Assembly: GCA_913057145.1 (NCBI GenBank) | Contig: CAJXNJ010000001.1 | Span: 1-64,000 of the forward strand | Direction of reading: 5' to 3' | Origin: an uncultured Ectothiorhodospiraceae bacterium | GTDB lineage: Bacteria; Pseudomonadota; Gammaproteobacteria; Nitrococcales; Nitrococcaceae | DNA length: 64,000 bases | Part shown: in pieces, positions 32,474-43,945 of the stretch | Layout of the letters: each line of letters starts with the position of its first letter | How positions within the stretch are numbered: the first letter of the stretch is position 1 | Position numbers and translations under genes: made by a program | The notes under the pieces: model-generated | The model's input: the letters and a program-made list of their open reading frames with translations, nothing else | Databases searched by the model: none | What the model was told of the DNA's origin: nothing

Positions 32474-33451
32474 ATGGATATCGCCTCCCTTCGCGAGCGC
32501 ATCAGCGACGACATGCAGGCGGTCGACCGCATCATCAGCGATCGACTGCAGTCGGATGTCGCGCTGATCAACCAGCTCAGTCATTACATTATCAACGCAG
32601 GCGGCAAACGCCTGCGGCCGATGGTCACCGTACTCATGGCCCGTGCCGCCGGCCATGACCCGGCCGACACCCGTCATGCCCTGCTCGGGGCGACGGTCGA
32701 GCTGATTCACACCGCAACACTCCTGCATGATGATGTGGTGGATGATTCTGCGCTGCGACGCGGCCGCGACACCGCCAATCAGATCTGGGGTAACGAGGCG
32801 AGTGTCCTGGTCGGAGATTTTCTCTACACCCGGGCCTTTGAAATGATGGTCGAGCTCGACTCCATGGCCATCATGGACACATTTTCAGGCACCACCAACC
32901 GCATCGCCGAGGGCGAAGTCATGCAGCTCATGCATGTCCACGACCCGGACGTCGATGAAGCCCGCTATGGCGAAGTCATCTACCGCAAGACAGCCGCCTT
33001 GTTCGAGGCCGGCTGCCAGATGGCCGCATCGTTGAATGATCCCACCGATACGAGCTGTATCCAGGCCGCCGCCGACTACGGCCGGCATCTGGGCATTGCC
33101 TTCCAGCTCGCCGACGATGCACTCGATTATGATGGCGATGCCGAGGCGATCGGCAAAAACCTCGGCGATGATCTTGCCGAGGGCAAACCCACCCTGCCGC
33201 TCATTCACTGCCTTGCCAACAGCGATGAGGAAACCACCGCCATGCTGCGTAAGGCCATTGAGCAGGGTGGCCGCGGCCAGATTGAAGCGGTCTGTGAGGC
33301 GATTGCGCGTACCCGGTCGATTGCCTATACTCGCGGCCTTGCCGAGCAGGAAGCAGAGATGGCCGAAGCAGCCCTTCAGGCCTTTCCCGACAGCGAGTTC
33401 CGCTCGGCACTCAGTGAACTGGCCCGATTTTCGGTCGGCCGCAATTACTGA
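32474..33451 (+). CDS. ispB: Octaprenyl/polyprenyl diphosphate synthase
   Basis: Prenyltransferase motifs LLHDDVVDDSALRRG and FQLADDALDYDGD. Confidence 0.94.
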   Translation: MDIASLRERISDDMQAVDRIISDRLQSDVALINQLSHYIINAGGKRLRPMVTVLMARAAGHDPADTRHALLGATVELIHTATLLHDDVVDDSALRRGRDTANQIWGNEASVLVGDFLYTRAFEMMVELDSMAIMDTFSGTTNRIAEGEVMQLMHVHDPDVDEARYGEVIYRKTAALFEAGCQMAASLNDPTDTSCIQAAADYGRHLGIAFQLADDALDYDGDAEAIGKNLGDDLAEGKPTLPLIHCLANSDEETTAMLRKAIEQGGRGQIEAVCEAIARTRSIAYTRGLAEQEAEMAEAALQAFPDSEFRSALSELARFSVGRNY

Positions 33452-33460
33452 GCCCGGCTT

Positions 33461-33537
33461 CGGGGTGTAGCTCAGCTTGGTAGAGCACTGTCTTCGGGAG
33501 GCAGGAGTCGCTGGTTCGAATCCAGTCACCCCGACCA
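33461..33537 (+). tRNA. tRNA-Pro (anticodon CGG), CCA encoded
   Basis: CGGGGTGTAGCTCAGCTTGGTAGAGCACTGTCTTCGGGAGGCAGGAGTCGCTGGTTCGAATCCAGTCACCCCGACCA; acceptor CGGGGTG/CACCCCG. Confidence 0.96.
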
Positions 33538-33601
33538 CGTTTTCCCAGTTGTGAACTGATTACCGAATTGCCGGTGCGATGGACTGTTCTCATGACAGAC
33601 C

Positions 33602-35293
33602 ATGAGCAGCACCCGCAAAGAAAGCGCCCAACGCCCGTTATTGGCCACCCGACTGCTGGCGGCCGGCATCATCGAACCCGAGCTTCTCGATGAGGCGGTT
33701 GCCGAGGCCCGATCTCAGGGCATTCCTCTGGTGCGCCACCTCCTCGACCGACAGCTTGTCCCGCCGGCGCGACTGGCCGATATCAGCGCCGAGACCTTTG
33801 GTCTGAAACGCGGACGCGACGATCAACTCAACCCCGACCCTCAGCTTATCCAGCGGTTTGAACCCACCCTGCTGCGACGCCACCAGGCCCTGCCCCTGAA
33901 TATCGAGGGCGAGATACTGCAGGTTGCGGTGTCTGATCCGGCCAATGTCAAAGCACTGGATGCCCTGCGTCTGCACACGGGCTACCCGGTGGAACCATTA
34001 CTGGTGGCCGATGATGTCCTTATCCAGAAATTGAACGCTCTTTCTACCAGCCCAACACCGCCGGAAGCCGCCCTTGAAATCCACGATGGCGGAGAGGCCG
34101 CCGGTCATGAGCCGGGCGAATTCATCGAGCAGGACACACCCGTCATTCGCTATGCCAATCAGCTCCTCAACCGCGCGATCCGGGAACAGGCTTCGGACGT
34201 TCACATCGAGCCCAATGAAGATTTCTGCCGTATCCGTTTTCGCCGTGATGGCATGTTGCATGAGATCGCCCGGCCACCGCTTGCCATTGCTGAGCGGCTG
34301 ACAGCGAGGCTTAAGGTCATGGCCCGCATGGATATCGCCGAGCGTCGCATCCCTCAGGACGGCCGACTGCGATTTTCCGATGAAACCGAACGACCCATGG
34401 ATTTTCGCGTCAGCAGCCTCCCCACCCTGCATGGCGAAAAACTGGTCCTGCGCCTGCTCGACCCGACCAGCGCGCAATTGGGCCTCGAGAAACTCGGCCT
34501 AGAAGCCGGGCAATTGGCATTGTTGCGCCAGGCCATCGCCCAGCCCCATGGCATGCTGCTGGTCACCGGCCCGACCGGATCCGGCAAGACGGTGACCCTC
34601 TACAGCGCGCTGCAGGCCCTCAACACACCCGCCCGTAACCTCTTGAGCGTTGAAGACCCGGTGGAGATCCGCTTGCCCGGCATCAATCAGGTGGCCATCA
34701 ACCCGCGCGCCGGGCTGGATTTCCCCAATACACTGCGGGCATTCCTGCGCCAGGACCCCGATGTCATGATGGTCGGGGAGATCCGCGATCGGGATACCGC
34801 AGAGATTGCCATCAAAGCCGCTCAAACCGGTCATCTGGTGCTCTCTACGCTGCATACCAACAGCGCGGTAGCAGCGATTACACGGCTTGCCAACATGGGG
34901 ATACCCGGCTGGAACATCGCCGCCTGCCTGTGCTTTGCCAGCGCCCAGCGTCTGGCAAGAAAACTCTGCGATGCCTGCAAACGCCCGGCCTCCCTGCCGG
35001 AGCAGACACTGCGCGAAGCCGGCTTTAACGACGGGCAGATCAAACACCTGCAGCTCTTTGAGCCGGTTGGCTGCCCGCGTTGTCTGGAGGGTTATCGCGG
35101 GCGGGTCGGCATCCACGAAACCCTGGCGATTGGTCCGTCTTTATCCGAGGGCATTATTCGCGGCGGCAGCGAGGCGGAGTTGATCGAAATCGCTCGCCAA
35201 CAGGGCTTTCGCAGTCTGCGTGAAACGGGGCTTGAAAAAGCGGCAGCCGGCATCACCAGTCTCGCTGAAATCGATCGAATCACCCGCGAATGA
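33602..35293 (+). CDS. pilB: Type IV pilus assembly ATPase PilB
   Basis: GspE/PilB family: VTGPTGSGKTVTLYSAL, DPDVMMVGEIRDRDTAEIA, TGHLVLSTLHTNSA, Cys motif CDACKR/CPRC. Confidence 0.95.
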   Translation: MSSTRKESAQRPLLATRLLAAGIIEPELLDEAVAEARSQGIPLVRHLLDRQLVPPARLADISAETFGLKRGRDDQLNPDPQLIQRFEPTLLRRHQALPLNIEGEILQVAVSDPANVKALDALRLHTGYPVEPLLVADDVLIQKLNALSTSPTPPEAALEIHDGGEAAGHEPGEFIEQDTPVIRYANQLLNRAIREQASDVHIEPNEDFCRIRFRRDGMLHEIARPPLAIAERLTARLKVMARMDIAERRIPQDGRLRFSDETERPMDFRVSSLPTLHGEKLVLRLLDPTSAQLGLEKLGLEAGQLALLRQAIAQPHGMLLVTGPTGSGKTVTLYSALQALNTPARNLLSVEDPVEIRLPGINQVAINPRAGLDFPNTLRAFLRQDPDVMMVGEIRDRDTAEIAIKAAQTGHLVLSTLHTNSAVAAITRLANMGIPGWNIAACLCFASAQRLARKLCDACKRPASLPEQTLREAGFNDGQIKHLQLFEPVGCPRCLEGYRGRVGIHETLAIGPSLSEGIIRGGSEAELIEIARQQGFRSLRETGLEKAAAGITSLAEIDRITRE

Positions 35294-36507
35294 GCTCCAT
35301 GCAGCGTTTCTACTGGCAGGGCATTGATGTTGATGGCAGGCATCGACGCGGCTGGTCACTCGCCACAGAACACCGGCAATTGCAGGCGCATCTGCTCGAA
35401 CACAGAATCATTCTGCAATCGGCAAAGGCATTACCCACATGGGTTGAGAAACTGGCCCACCCGACCCGGGCCGGAATTGATGAAGCGCAGATCACCCGCC
35501 TGCTGCGCGAGCTTGCCGTGCTGCTCGATGCCGGAATACCCATGCTGCAGGCGCTGGAAATGCTTGCCGCACAGACCCGGCATACCGGACTGCGACATCT
35601 GCTCGGGCGTCTGCGGGAGCGCGTTGCCAGTGGCATGCCGCTGTCATCGGCTTTTGCTGACGATACCCATCAATCTGACCCGTTACTCCTGGCCCTGATT
35701 CGCGCTGGCGAAGCCTCAAGCCGGCTGACCCCACTGCTCTACCAGATTGCCGAGCAGCGCCAGCAGGCCGCCCGGCTGCGGGATACAGTGAAACGCGCCC
35801 TTTTCTACCCGGTCACCGTGCTCGCGCTGGCAGGCCTGGTCACACTGGCACTTTTAGTCTGGGTGGTGCCGCGGTTTGAGCGTCTGTTCGCCGATTTCGG
35901 TGCTGAGTTACCGGCTTTCACTCAAGCCGTCATCCAGGCCTCCGATCAACTGCGCGGCATGGGTTGGTTCACCGCAGGTCTTGCCGCAGTCATGGTGATA
36001 CTGACTGCCCTGCTCCCCCGATTCAGCGAACCTGCCGCACATCTGCGCGATCGACTGTTGCTGCGGATACCGATCGCCGGCGCGGTCATTGAACAAGCGG
36101 CAATCGTGCGATTTACCCGCACGCTGGCCATCATGATCCGGGCCGGCGTACCGCTGGTGGATACGCTACCGGTTCTTGCCCGAACCCTGCGCAACCGGTG
36201 CTATCGCAAAGCGGTAATGGCCATGCGCGATGCCATTCAGGACGGCCACACCATCGCCGATGCCATGCAGCAGGCGGATGCTTTTCCGCCAGCCATCCCG
36301 CAAATGCTTGCCGTGGGTGAGGCAAGCGGCGAAATCGAGACGATGCTCGAGCATATTGCAGAGCGTGAACAGGCCCTGCTGGATGAGACCATCAAGGGAC
36401 TCTCCAGCCGCATTGAGCCCGTGGTCATGGTTCTGTTGGGCCTTGTGATCGGCGGCCTGGTACTCGCGATGTATCTCCCCGTTTTCCAGCTGGGGAGCGC
36501 GGTATGA
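35290..36507 (+). CDS. pilC: Type IV pilus inner-membrane platform protein PilC
   Basis: GspF-family: ELAVLLDAGIPMLQALEMLA...FTRTLAIMIRAGVPLVDTLPVL...AVGEASGEIETMLEHIA. Confidence 0.94.
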   Translation: MSSMQRFYWQGIDVDGRHRRGWSLATEHRQLQAHLLEHRIILQSAKALPTWVEKLAHPTRAGIDEAQITRLLRELAVLLDAGIPMLQALEMLAAQTRHTGLRHLLGRLRERVASGMPLSSAFADDTHQSDPLLLALIRAGEASSRLTPLLYQIAEQRQQAARLRDTVKRALFYPVTVLALAGLVTLALLVWVVPRFERLFADFGAELPAFTQAVIQASDQLRGMGWFTAGLAAVMVILTALLPRFSEPAAHLRDRLLLRIPIAGAVIEQAAIVRFTRTLAIMIRAGVPLVDTLPVLARTLRNRCYRKAVMAMRDAIQDGHTIADAMQQADAFPPAIPQMLAVGEASGEIETMLEHIAEREQALLDETIKGLSSRIEPVVMVLLGLVIGGLVLAMYLPVFQLGSAV

Positions 36508-37322
36508 AAGAAGCGCTACTGACATTAAGCACGCCGATGCACTGGCTTTTTCTGACGCTCGTCCTGCTCGCCGTCGGCAGTTTTCTCAATGTGGTTATCA
36601 CCCGGATTCCAGCCGCCGTTTTTGCAGAGCTCGAAGGCTGTGATTCACCTGAACCGATCCGCCAGTTGTTCTGGCCACCTTCGCGTTGCCCTGGCTGTAG
36701 AGCGAGCATTCGTTGGCATGACAATCTGCCCGTACTCGGTTGGCTGATCTGCCAGGGGCGATGTCGGGACTGTCATCAACGCATTGGCTGGCGTTATCCC
36801 ACCGCAGAGCTCCTGATGGCCGCTGCCGGCGTTTGCATCGCCGCCCGTTTCGGGCTTACCGCCGAAGGCCTCGGGCTGGTGCTGCTCAGCGCCTGGTTGA
36901 TCAGTCTTGCCCTGATTGATCTCGAAACCCGCCTGCTGCCCGATCTTTTAACCTTAAGCGGGCTGTGGCTCGGGTTGCTGGCAGCCTGCCTGGGGCTGTA
37001 CGTCTCTCCAACTGAAGCGATTGCCGGCGCGGCCGCCGGATACTGTCTGCTCGCTCTGCCCAATGCGCTCTATCGGCTCTGGCGGGGTCACGATGGCATG
37101 GGTGGCGGCGATTTCAAGCTCATGGCATTACTGGGTGCCTGGCTCGGCCCACAGGCCCTGCCTGCGGTGATTCTGCTGGCGGCAGGTGGCGGTCTGCTGC
37201 AGGCGGCTTTATTGACGATTGCCGGTCGTCTTCAGACGGGACAAAGCATCGCATTTGGCCCCTGGCTCGCCGCTGCGGGCTGGTTCACGGTAGTCTGGGG
37301 ATATGAATGGTCACTATCATGA
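36504..37322 (+). CDS. pilD: Prepilin leader peptidase/N-methyltransferase PilD
   Basis: CPGCRASIRWHDNLPVLGWLICQGRCRDCHQRIGWRYPTAELL; GMGGGDFKLMALLGAWLG catalytic region. Confidence 0.95.
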   Translation: MKEALLTLSTPMHWLFLTLVLLAVGSFLNVVITRIPAAVFAELEGCDSPEPIRQLFWPPSRCPGCRASIRWHDNLPVLGWLICQGRCRDCHQRIGWRYPTAELLMAAAGVCIAARFGLTAEGLGLVLLSAWLISLALIDLETRLLPDLLTLSGLWLGLLAACLGLYVSPTEAIAGAAAGYCLLALPNALYRLWRGHDGMGGGDFKLMALLGAWLGPQALPAVILLAAGGGLLQAALLTIAGRLQTGQSIAFGPWLAAAGWFTVVWGYEWSLS

Positions 37323-37932
37323 ACGCAGCCCCTGGACTGTCGCCCTGACGGGCGGCATCGCGAGCGGCAAGACCGCGGTCAGCGATCGCTTTGCCGCCCT
37401 CGGTGTTCCCGTGATCGACACTGACCTGCTGGCCCGTGAAGTGGTTGCTCCGGGCACCGAGGGTCTCGCCGCCGTGGCTGCAAGGTTTGGCGAGTCCGTC
37501 CTGCAGCCCAATGGGGCGCTCGACCGTCGCGCGCTGCGCGAACACATCTTTGCTGACCCCGAGGCACGACGCGCACTCGAAGCCATTACCCACCCTCTTA
37601 TCCGCAAGGCGCTGGAGGAGCAACTCGCGGCCCTCAAGGCGCCCTACGCCATCGTTGTCATTCCGCTGCTTTTCGAGACCGGTTGGCAGGCGCGTTTTGA
37701 CCGCGTTCTGTTGGTGGATGTCCCCGAGGCCACTCAAAAGCAGCGCCTGATGGCACGGGACGGCATTTCATCCGCCGAGGCCGAGCGTATCCTTGAGACG
37801 CAGGTCAGCCGCGCACAGAGACGGGCAATGGCCGATGATGTGATTGACAATACCGGCGATATCTCTCAACTCAATGCCCGGGTCGAGGCCCTGCATGGCA
37901 CTTACTGTAATTTACTGACAAAATCCGACTAG
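37303..37932 (+). CDS. coaE: Dephospho-CoA kinase
   Basis: VALTGGIASGKTAVSDRFAALGVPVIDTDLLAREVV. Confidence 0.95.
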   Translation: MNGHYHERSPWTVALTGGIASGKTAVSDRFAALGVPVIDTDLLAREVVAPGTEGLAAVAARFGESVLQPNGALDRRALREHIFADPEARRALEAITHPLIRKALEEQLAALKAPYAIVVIPLLFETGWQARFDRVLLVDVPEATQKQRLMARDGISSAEAERILETQVSRAQRRAMADDVIDNTGDISQLNARVEALHGTYCNLLTKSD

Positions 37933-37982
37933 GGTTGGCGATTATCACCTGTCTGGGTGAGAATGCCGGGAATTCATGGTCA

Positions 37983-38777
37983 GTGAGCAGTACCGCTATC
38001 AACACAGAGACCAAAGAAATCACCTACGAGTATCCCCTCAGCGAGCGGATTCGTACTTTTCTGCGTCTGGAATTCCTGCTTGATCAGTATCGCTTTGGGG
38101 CCGCGGGCGATTCTCCCTGGCATACCCGAATGGCGATCAGTGCGCTTTTGGATGTCAAGGGACTGCTGTCACGCAGCGATGTGCGGTCCGAGCTGCAGAA
38201 AGAGCTTGATCGGATGATTGCGAGCCTGGAGGCGCTCAAGGAGCGGCCCGAGGTGGACGCCAGTGTGCTTGAGCCGCTGCTCGATGAGTGCAAGGCGCTC
38301 GCCCAGTCCCTGCGGGCCGCACCAACGGGCATGCCGCCGAGTGTTCGGGATAATGAATTCCTGGCGACGATTGAACAGCGCGCCGGTGTCTGGGGCGGGA
38401 CCTGTGCGTTCGACCTGCCGGCTTATCATCTCTGGCTGGAGACACCCGTTGCCGATCGCAGGGTGCTTCTGGAGCACTGGCATGAGGCCTTCCATTTGAT
38501 TGATGAGGGCACACGGCTGGTGCTGCGGCTGTTGCGGGACAGCGCCGATCCCATCACGGAAAAGGCCTCCGCCGGCAGCTTCCAGGCCATGCTCGACCGC
38601 AACACCCCTTACCGGATGCTTCGTATCATCCTGCCGCCCGGGCTACGGTGTTATCCCGAAATCAGTGGCAGTAAACACTACTGCAATATCCGCTTCATGA
38701 AACAGCCCGAGCACGGCGAACGTGCCCAACAGGTTGAGGACGATGTCACCTTCACGCTTGAACGCTGTCTCATCTAA
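37983..38777 (+). CDS. zapD: Cell division protein ZapD (probable GTG start)
   Basis: [26 protein letters not shown]...[26 protein letters not shown]; between coaE and yacG as in other gammaproteobacteria. Confidence 0.92.
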   Translation: MSSTAINTETKEITYEYPLSERIRTFLRLEFLLDQYRFGAAGDSPWHTRMAISALLDVKGLLSRSDVRSELQKELDRMIASLEALKERPEVDASVLEPLLDECKALAQSLRAAPTGMPPSVRDNEFLATIEQRAGVWGGTCAFDLPAYHLWLETPVADRRVLLEHWHEAFHLIDEGTRLVLRLLRDSADPITEKASAGSFQAMLDRNTPYRMLRIILPPGLRCYPEISGSKHYCNIRFMKQPEHGERAQQVEDDVTFTLERCLI

Positions 38778-38973
38778 CGCCACGGCCACCGTGGCCTGCC
38801 CGCAGTGCGGAGCCGATGTTGAGTGGGGCGAGCAATCACCGTACCGGCCTTTTTGCTCCAAACGCTGTCGATTGATTGACCTTGGCGACTGGCTGGACGA
38901 ACGCCATCAGATCCCCGGGGAACCGGCCTGGGTGGATCCCGAGTCCGATCCTGATCAAACCCGATCAGACTAG
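38743..38973 (+). CDS. yacG: DNA gyrase inhibitor YacG (zinc protein)
   Basis: [37 protein letters not shown]. Confidence 0.93.
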   Translation: MSPSRLNAVSSNATATVACPQCGADVEWGEQSPYRPFCSKRCRLIDLGDWLDERHQIPGEPAWVDPESDPDQTRSD

Positions 38974-39930
38974 ACCGGCTCCATCGAGCGGAGGCCAGAA
39001 ACCCGAAATCCCCGCAACACCCTGTCCGCCGTGGGCGCGGGCCGGTTCAATATCATCAGGACGCATGCCACCAAGCGCATAGACCGGCATCGGTGCCTCT
39101 GCCACCCAATCGGCGAAGGTCTCCCAGCCAAGCGGCACGGCCTGAGGATGGCTGCGGGTTGCCGCCACCGGCGAGAGCACCGCGAAATCGACACCAAGCG
39201 TGGCTGCCAGACGCAGCTCCTGGGGGTCATGGCAGGAGGCCGAGAGCCAGCCGGACGGCGGTCTTCCTGCTTGAGCTCCGGTGTGCAACTGGGCGGCCGT
39301 TAAATGCACACCATCGGCACCAATCCGCTCGGCCAGCGCAAAATCGTGATTAATCATCAACCGGGCTGAGGCCGAATGACACCGTTGAATGGCCTCACGG
39401 CCGAGGGCTTCACGTTGCTGCATCGGCCCTGTTACACGCATTTGAACCAGCCTGGCGCCTGCGGCGAGACAGGCCTCAAGCTCCTGCAGCCAGCGCCCCG
39501 GGTCTTCACAATCCGGGCTGATCACATAGCTTGGCGGCAACTGCAGTGCCGTGATGATCGGTTGATTGGCAGCGGGAAAATCCACAGCCCGCATCCGCTC
39601 AGGGCTGCACCAGGCAAGTGGCTGATCCTCCAGGCCTCGTGGTTCGCCGTGATAATCAATGACTTCCTCGACCTCAAGGCAGACACGGCGATCAGGGTAG
39701 ACATAAGGAATCCGAATCAGTGGCCGGCTGTTGCCGACAAAGATCCCGAGCTCCTCGGCAAGCTCGCGCTTGAGTGCGGCCCCTGTGGACTCTCCAGACT
39801 CGATCTTGCCCCCCGGAAACTCCCAGAGACCACCCTGGTGCTGGGTGGAAGAACGCTTTGCGATCAGCACATCGCCGGCAGCATTGCGAATGACACCAAC
39901 GGCCACCCGCAAAAACGGCCGATCAGCCAT
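38965..39930 (-). CDS. MutT-type Nudix hydrolase fused to a thiamine-phosphate-synthase-like domain
   Basis: Nudix box [24 protein letters not shown] in the N-half; ThiE-like C-half [11 protein letters not shown]...[11 protein letters not shown]...[10 protein letters not shown]. Confidence 0.9.
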   Translation of the reverse strand: MADRPFLRVAVGVIRNAAGDVLIAKRSSTQHQGGLWEFPGGKIESGESTGAALKRELAEELGIFVGNSRPLIRIPYVYPDRRVCLEVEEVIDYHGEPRGLEDQPLAWCSPERMRAVDFPAANQPIITALQLPPSYVISPDCEDPGRWLQELEACLAAGARLVQMRVTGPMQQREALGREAIQRCHSASARLMINHDFALAERIGADGVHLTAAQLHTGAQAGRPPSGWLSASCHDPQELRLAATLGVDFAVLSPVAATRSHPQAVPLGWETFADWVAEAPMPVYALGGMRPDDIEPARAHGGQGVAGISGFWPPLDGAGLV

Positions 39931-39932
39931 AA

Positions 39933-41147
39933 TCAGGTTCGATACTCGGCGTTAATGCGCACGTAATCAAAGCTCAGGTCGCAGGTCCAGACCGTCGCCT
40001 CGGCCTCGCCGCGGCCAAGATCGATCAACAGATCCACCTCATCGGCCTGCATCAATGAAGCAACCGAAGCCTCGTCATACTGCGGGCTGAGTGCACCGCC
40101 CTCGGCAATCGGGCAATCGCCGATCCCTACTCGGACACCAGCAACATCCAGATCCGTGATACCGGCGCGGCCGATCGCCGCCAGAATACGTCCCCAATTG
40201 GGATCGGCCGCGAAGAGCGCGGTTTTAACCAGTGGCGATTCGGCAACAGTGAATGCGACGCGTTCGGCCTCGGCCTCGCTGCGCGCACCGCTGACCCGAA
40301 CACAGAGCAGCCGACTGGCACCTTCGCCGTCGGCAACGATTGCCCGGGCGAGCGTCTGGCAGAGTTCAGTCAGTGCCTCGGCAAAAATCCGCTCATCATG
40401 GCTGCCACTCGCAACCTCAATGCCACTCGCCCCCGTTGCAACCAGCGTGCAGGCATCATTGGTCGAGGTGTCACCATCCACAGTGATGCGATTGAAGCTG
40501 ACGGCAACGGCCTCGCGCAACAAACGCCTGAGCAGCGCCTGGTCGATAACCGCATCGGTGGCGACATAGGCAAGCATAGTGGCCATATCCGGGCGGATCA
40601 TGCCGGAGCCCTTGCAGATACCCGTGAGCGTCACCACCCCGTCGCCCAAATCAAGCTGCATACTGGCGCCCTTGGGCCGGGTATCGGTGGTGCGTATGGC
40701 ATCGGCCGCTTCGGCCCAGCCGTCCTCGTGCAAGGCGGCCAATGCCGCGGGCAGTGCAGCGTCAATTCGGTCGGCAGCCAACGGCTCACCAATCACCCCG
40801 GTCGAGTAGGGGATCACCGCTTCCGGCGCACAACCGCCAAGACCGGCCAGCGACTCGCAGTTCTGGTTCGCGGCCCGATCGCCGGCAGCCCCCGTGCCAG
40901 CATTGGCATTGCCGGTGTTGATCAACAAGAATCGTGGGGAAGTGGTTTGCAAATGCGCTTCAGCCAGGCGCACCGGTGCCGCTCGAAAACGGTTCTGAGT
41001 AAATACGGCAGCGGTGCGGCTGCCCTCATCGAGCGCCATGACCACCAGATCCTGTTCGCCGGGCCGACGGATACCGGCGCTGACACTGGCCAGCCTGACC
41101 CCGTTGATGGGGTGCAAACGCGGTAGCGGTGACTCACCGACAGCCAT
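39933..41147 (-). CDS. argJ: Bifunctional ornithine acetyltransferase/N-acetylglutamate synthase
   Basis: Cleavage-site region KGSGMIRPDMATMLAYVATDA; C-terminal VRINAEYRT. Confidence 0.96.
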   Translation of the reverse strand: MAVGESPLPRLHPINGVRLASVSAGIRRPGEQDLVVMALDEGSRTAAVFTQNRFRAAPVRLAEAHLQTTSPRFLLINTGNANAGTGAAGDRAANQNCESLAGLGGCAPEAVIPYSTGVIGEPLAADRIDAALPAALAALHEDGWAEAADAIRTTDTRPKGASMQLDLGDGVVTLTGICKGSGMIRPDMATMLAYVATDAVIDQALLRRLLREAVAVSFNRITVDGDTSTNDACTLVATGASGIEVASGSHDERIFAEALTELCQTLARAIVADGEGASRLLCVRVSGARSEAEAERVAFTVAESPLVKTALFAADPNWGRILAAIGRAGITDLDVAGVRVGIGDCPIAEGGALSPQYDEASVASLMQADEVDLLIDLGRGEAEATVWTCDLSFDYVRINAEYRT

Positions 41148-41158
41148 CAGGGGCTCGT

Positions 41159-43876
41159 TCAGGTCTCAAGTTGACCATGGCAGTGTTTGTACTTCTTACC
41201 CGAGCCGCAGGGGCAGGGTTCATTCCGCCCCACCTTGCGCTCACCACGAACGAACGGCTGGCGCTCGGCCTGGGCATTGTCACGGCCATCATTATCGAGT
41301 GAATTGGCCTCAGCATGCTGGAACTGCATCGCCCGAGCCCGTTCGGCCTCACGGCGCTGCTCCGCTGCCTGAGCATCCTCGGGGCTGCGAACATTGACGT
41401 TGAAGAGAATGCGGATGGTCTCGCGCTTAATCCCCTCGAGCATTTCCTGGAACATCTCAAAGGCTTCGCGCTTGAACTCCTGCTTGGGGTTACGCTGCGC
41501 CATACCGCGCAGACCAATCCCCTGACGCATGAAATCCATGGCCGCCAGATGCTCTTTCCACTGATTATCGAGCACCTGGAGCAGGAAGCTTTTCTCAACC
41601 TCCCGCATGTCAACGCCAATGCCCCGAACCTGCTCTTCCTTGGCGCTGTAATGCTCGGCGACCGCGGCTTCAAGCCGCTCTCGAACACCTTCGGCATCAA
41701 GCTCGTCATCGGCATCCAGCCATTCCTGGACCCGGGGCTCAATGCCAAACTGCGCCTGCAGGGCCTCTTCGAGGGCCGGGATATCCCATTGATCCTCAAT
41801 CGTGCCCGGTGGCATATGCTCACCGATCAACCCGGCGAGCACATCATTCTGCATATCAACGATGGTCCCGGAGATATCCGTGGATTCCAGCAACTCGCTG
41901 CGCTGGGCATAAATCACGCGGCGCTGGTCGTTGGCAACGTCATCGAACTCGAGCAGATGCTTGCGGATATCAAAGTTATGCGCCTCGACCTTGCGCTGGG
42001 CATTTTCGATCACCCGCGAGACCATGCCACTCTCAATGGCCTCACCTTCCTGCATGCCGAGGCGCTGCATCATCCCCGAAACCCGATCGGAGGCGAAGAT
42101 GCGCAGCAGACTGTCATCCAATGACAGGAAAAACCGCGTCGAACCCGGGTCACCCTGACGGCCGGAGCGACCCCGCAGCTGATTGTCGATGCGGCGTGAT
42201 TCGTGGCGCTCGGTGCCGATAACATGCAGGCCACCGGCAGCCAGTACCGCCTCGTGACGCTTCTCCCAGTCTTCGCGCAGCGCTTCGCGCTTGGCGGCCG
42301 GCGCATCTTCTCCAAGGTCCGCCAGCTCAACGTCGAGATTGCCGCCGAGCACGATATCGGTGCCGCGACCGGCCATATTGGTGGCAATCGTCACCGCACC
42401 GGGGCGGCCGGCCTGAGCGATGATGCCGGCCTCGCGCTCGTGCTGCTTGGCGTTGAGCACTTCGTGTTTGATCTTCGCCTTCTGCAGGGCCTTGGAGATA
42501 CGCTCCGAATTCTCAATGGAGGTCGTACCCACAAGCACCGGCTGGCCGCGCTGGTTGCACTCTTCGATGTCTTCAATGATGGCCTGGTATTTATCGTCCT
42601 GGTTGAGGAAGACAAGATCGTGATGATCGGCCCGAATCATCGGCCGATGGGTCGGGATAACCGCCACCTCGAGGCCATAAATGCTCTGGAACTCATAGGC
42701 CTCGGTATCGGCCGTGCCGGTCATACCGGCAAGCTTGTCATAGAGCCGGAAATAGTTCTGGAAGGTAATCGAGGCCAGTGTCTGGTTCTCGGCCTGGATT
42801 TCCACGCCTTCCTTGGCCTCGATCGCCTGATGCAGGCCCTCCGACCAGCGCCGACCCGGCATTGCCCGACCGGTGAATTCATCCACGATCACAATCTGGC
42901 CATCACGCACCAGATAATGCACATCCCGCTGGAAAAGCGTCTGAGCCCGCAAGGCGGCATTCAGATGGTGCACCATGGCGATGTTGCGGGCATCGTAGAG
43001 ACTCTCGTCCTCGCCAAGCAGACCGGCTTGCTGCAACAACTCCTCCGCCCGCAGCTGTCCGGCTTCGGTTAGAAACGCCTGTCGCGCTTTCTCATCGAGG
43101 GTGTAATCACCCGGGCCCTCTTCCTCGAGCTGCGGCTCAAGCTGGGGCACGATTTTGTTCATGCGCTGATACAGCTCGCTCGACTGCTCCGCTTTCCCGG
43201 AGATGATCAGCGGGGTGCGCGCCTCGTCAATGAGAATGGAGTCGACTTCATCAACAATCGCGAAATACCGGCCGCGCTGCATCCGGTCCTCGGCGCGAAG
43301 GGCCATGTTGTCGCGCAGATAGTCAAACCCGAATTCGTTGTTGGTGCCGTAGGTAATGTCCGCCTCATAGGCCGCGCGCTTGGTCTCGGGGTCCATACCC
43401 GGGACGACCACGCCAACCTCGAGGCCGAGGAACCGGAACACCTGACCCATCCAGTCGGCATCACGCCGGGCCAGATAGTCGTTGACCGTGACGATGTGAA
43501 CACCCTTGCCCGTCAGCGCATTGAGGTAGGCCGGCAATGTGGCAACCAGGGTCTTTCCTTCACCGGTTTTCATCTCGGCAATTCGGCCCTGGTGCAGGAC
43601 CATGCCACCGATCAGCTGCACGTCAAAATGCCGCATTCCCAGCGTCCGGCGTGCGGCCTCCCGAACCGTGGCAAACGCCTCGGGCAGCAGGGCATCGAGT
43701 GACTCGCCCTCTTTGAGCCGTCCCCGCAGCTGCTCGGTCTGAGCCGCAAGCGCTGTATCGTCGAGCGCCTCCAGCTGGGGCTCGAATTCATTAATGCGAG
43801 CAACCTGACGCTGCAACCGCTTGACCAGGCGGTCATTCCGGCTGCCAAAAATCTTTTTCGCGATTCCGCTTAACAT
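41159..43876 (-). CDS. secA: Preprotein translocase ATPase SecA
   Basis: [20 protein letters not shown]...[17 protein letters not shown]-terminal Zn motif [20 protein letters not shown]. Confidence 0.97.
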   Translation of the reverse strand: MLSGIAKKIFGSRNDRLVKRLQRQVARINEFEPQLEALDDTALAAQTEQLRGRLKEGESLDALLPEAFATVREAARRTLGMRHFDVQLIGGMVLHQGRIAEMKTGEGKTLVATLPAYLNALTGKGVHIVTVNDYLARRDADWMGQVFRFLGLEVGVVVPGMDPETKRAAYEADITYGTNNEFGFDYLRDNMALRAEDRMQRGRYFAIVDEVDSILIDEARTPLIISGKAEQSSELYQRMNKIVPQLEPQLEEEGPGDYTLDEKARQAFLTEAGQLRAEELLQQAGLLGEDESLYDARNIAMVHHLNAALRAQTLFQRDVHYLVRDGQIVIVDEFTGRAMPGRRWSEGLHQAIEAKEGVEIQAENQTLASITFQNYFRLYDKLAGMTGTADTEAYEFQSIYGLEVAVIPTHRPMIRADHHDLVFLNQDDKYQAIIEDIEECNQRGQPVLVGTTSIENSERISKALQKAKIKHEVLNAKQHEREAGIIAQAGRPGAVTIATNMAGRGTDIVLGGNLDVELADLGEDAPAAKREALREDWEKRHEAVLAAGGLHVIGTERHESRRIDNQLRGRSGRQGDPGSTRFFLSLDDSLLRIFASDRVSGMMQRLGMQEGEAIESGMVSRVIENAQRKVEAHNFDIRKHLLEFDDVANDQRRVIYAQRSELLESTDISGTIVDMQNDVLAGLIGEHMPPGTIEDQWDIPALEEALQAQFGIEPRVQEWLDADDELDAEGVRERLEAAVAEHYSAKEEQVRGIGVDMREVEKSFLLQVLDNQWKEHLAAMDFMRQGIGLRGMAQRNPKQEFKREAFEMFQEMLEGIKRETIRILFNVNVRSPEDAQAAEQRREAERARAMQFQHAEANSLDNDGRDNAQAERQPFVRGERKVGRNEPCPCGSGKKYKHCHGQLET

Positions 43877-43945
43877 GGTGATCATTCGACCGAGCAAGTG
43901 ACGCGTTACTATAGCGCATCGGGCACAGGAAAATCAGGAGCGTTC

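Noticed and set aside
40000-43900. secM-like translation-arrest leader upstream of secA
   Set aside because: The region upstream of secA is a short divergent spacer to the DciA-like gene; no minus-strand leader ORF visible.
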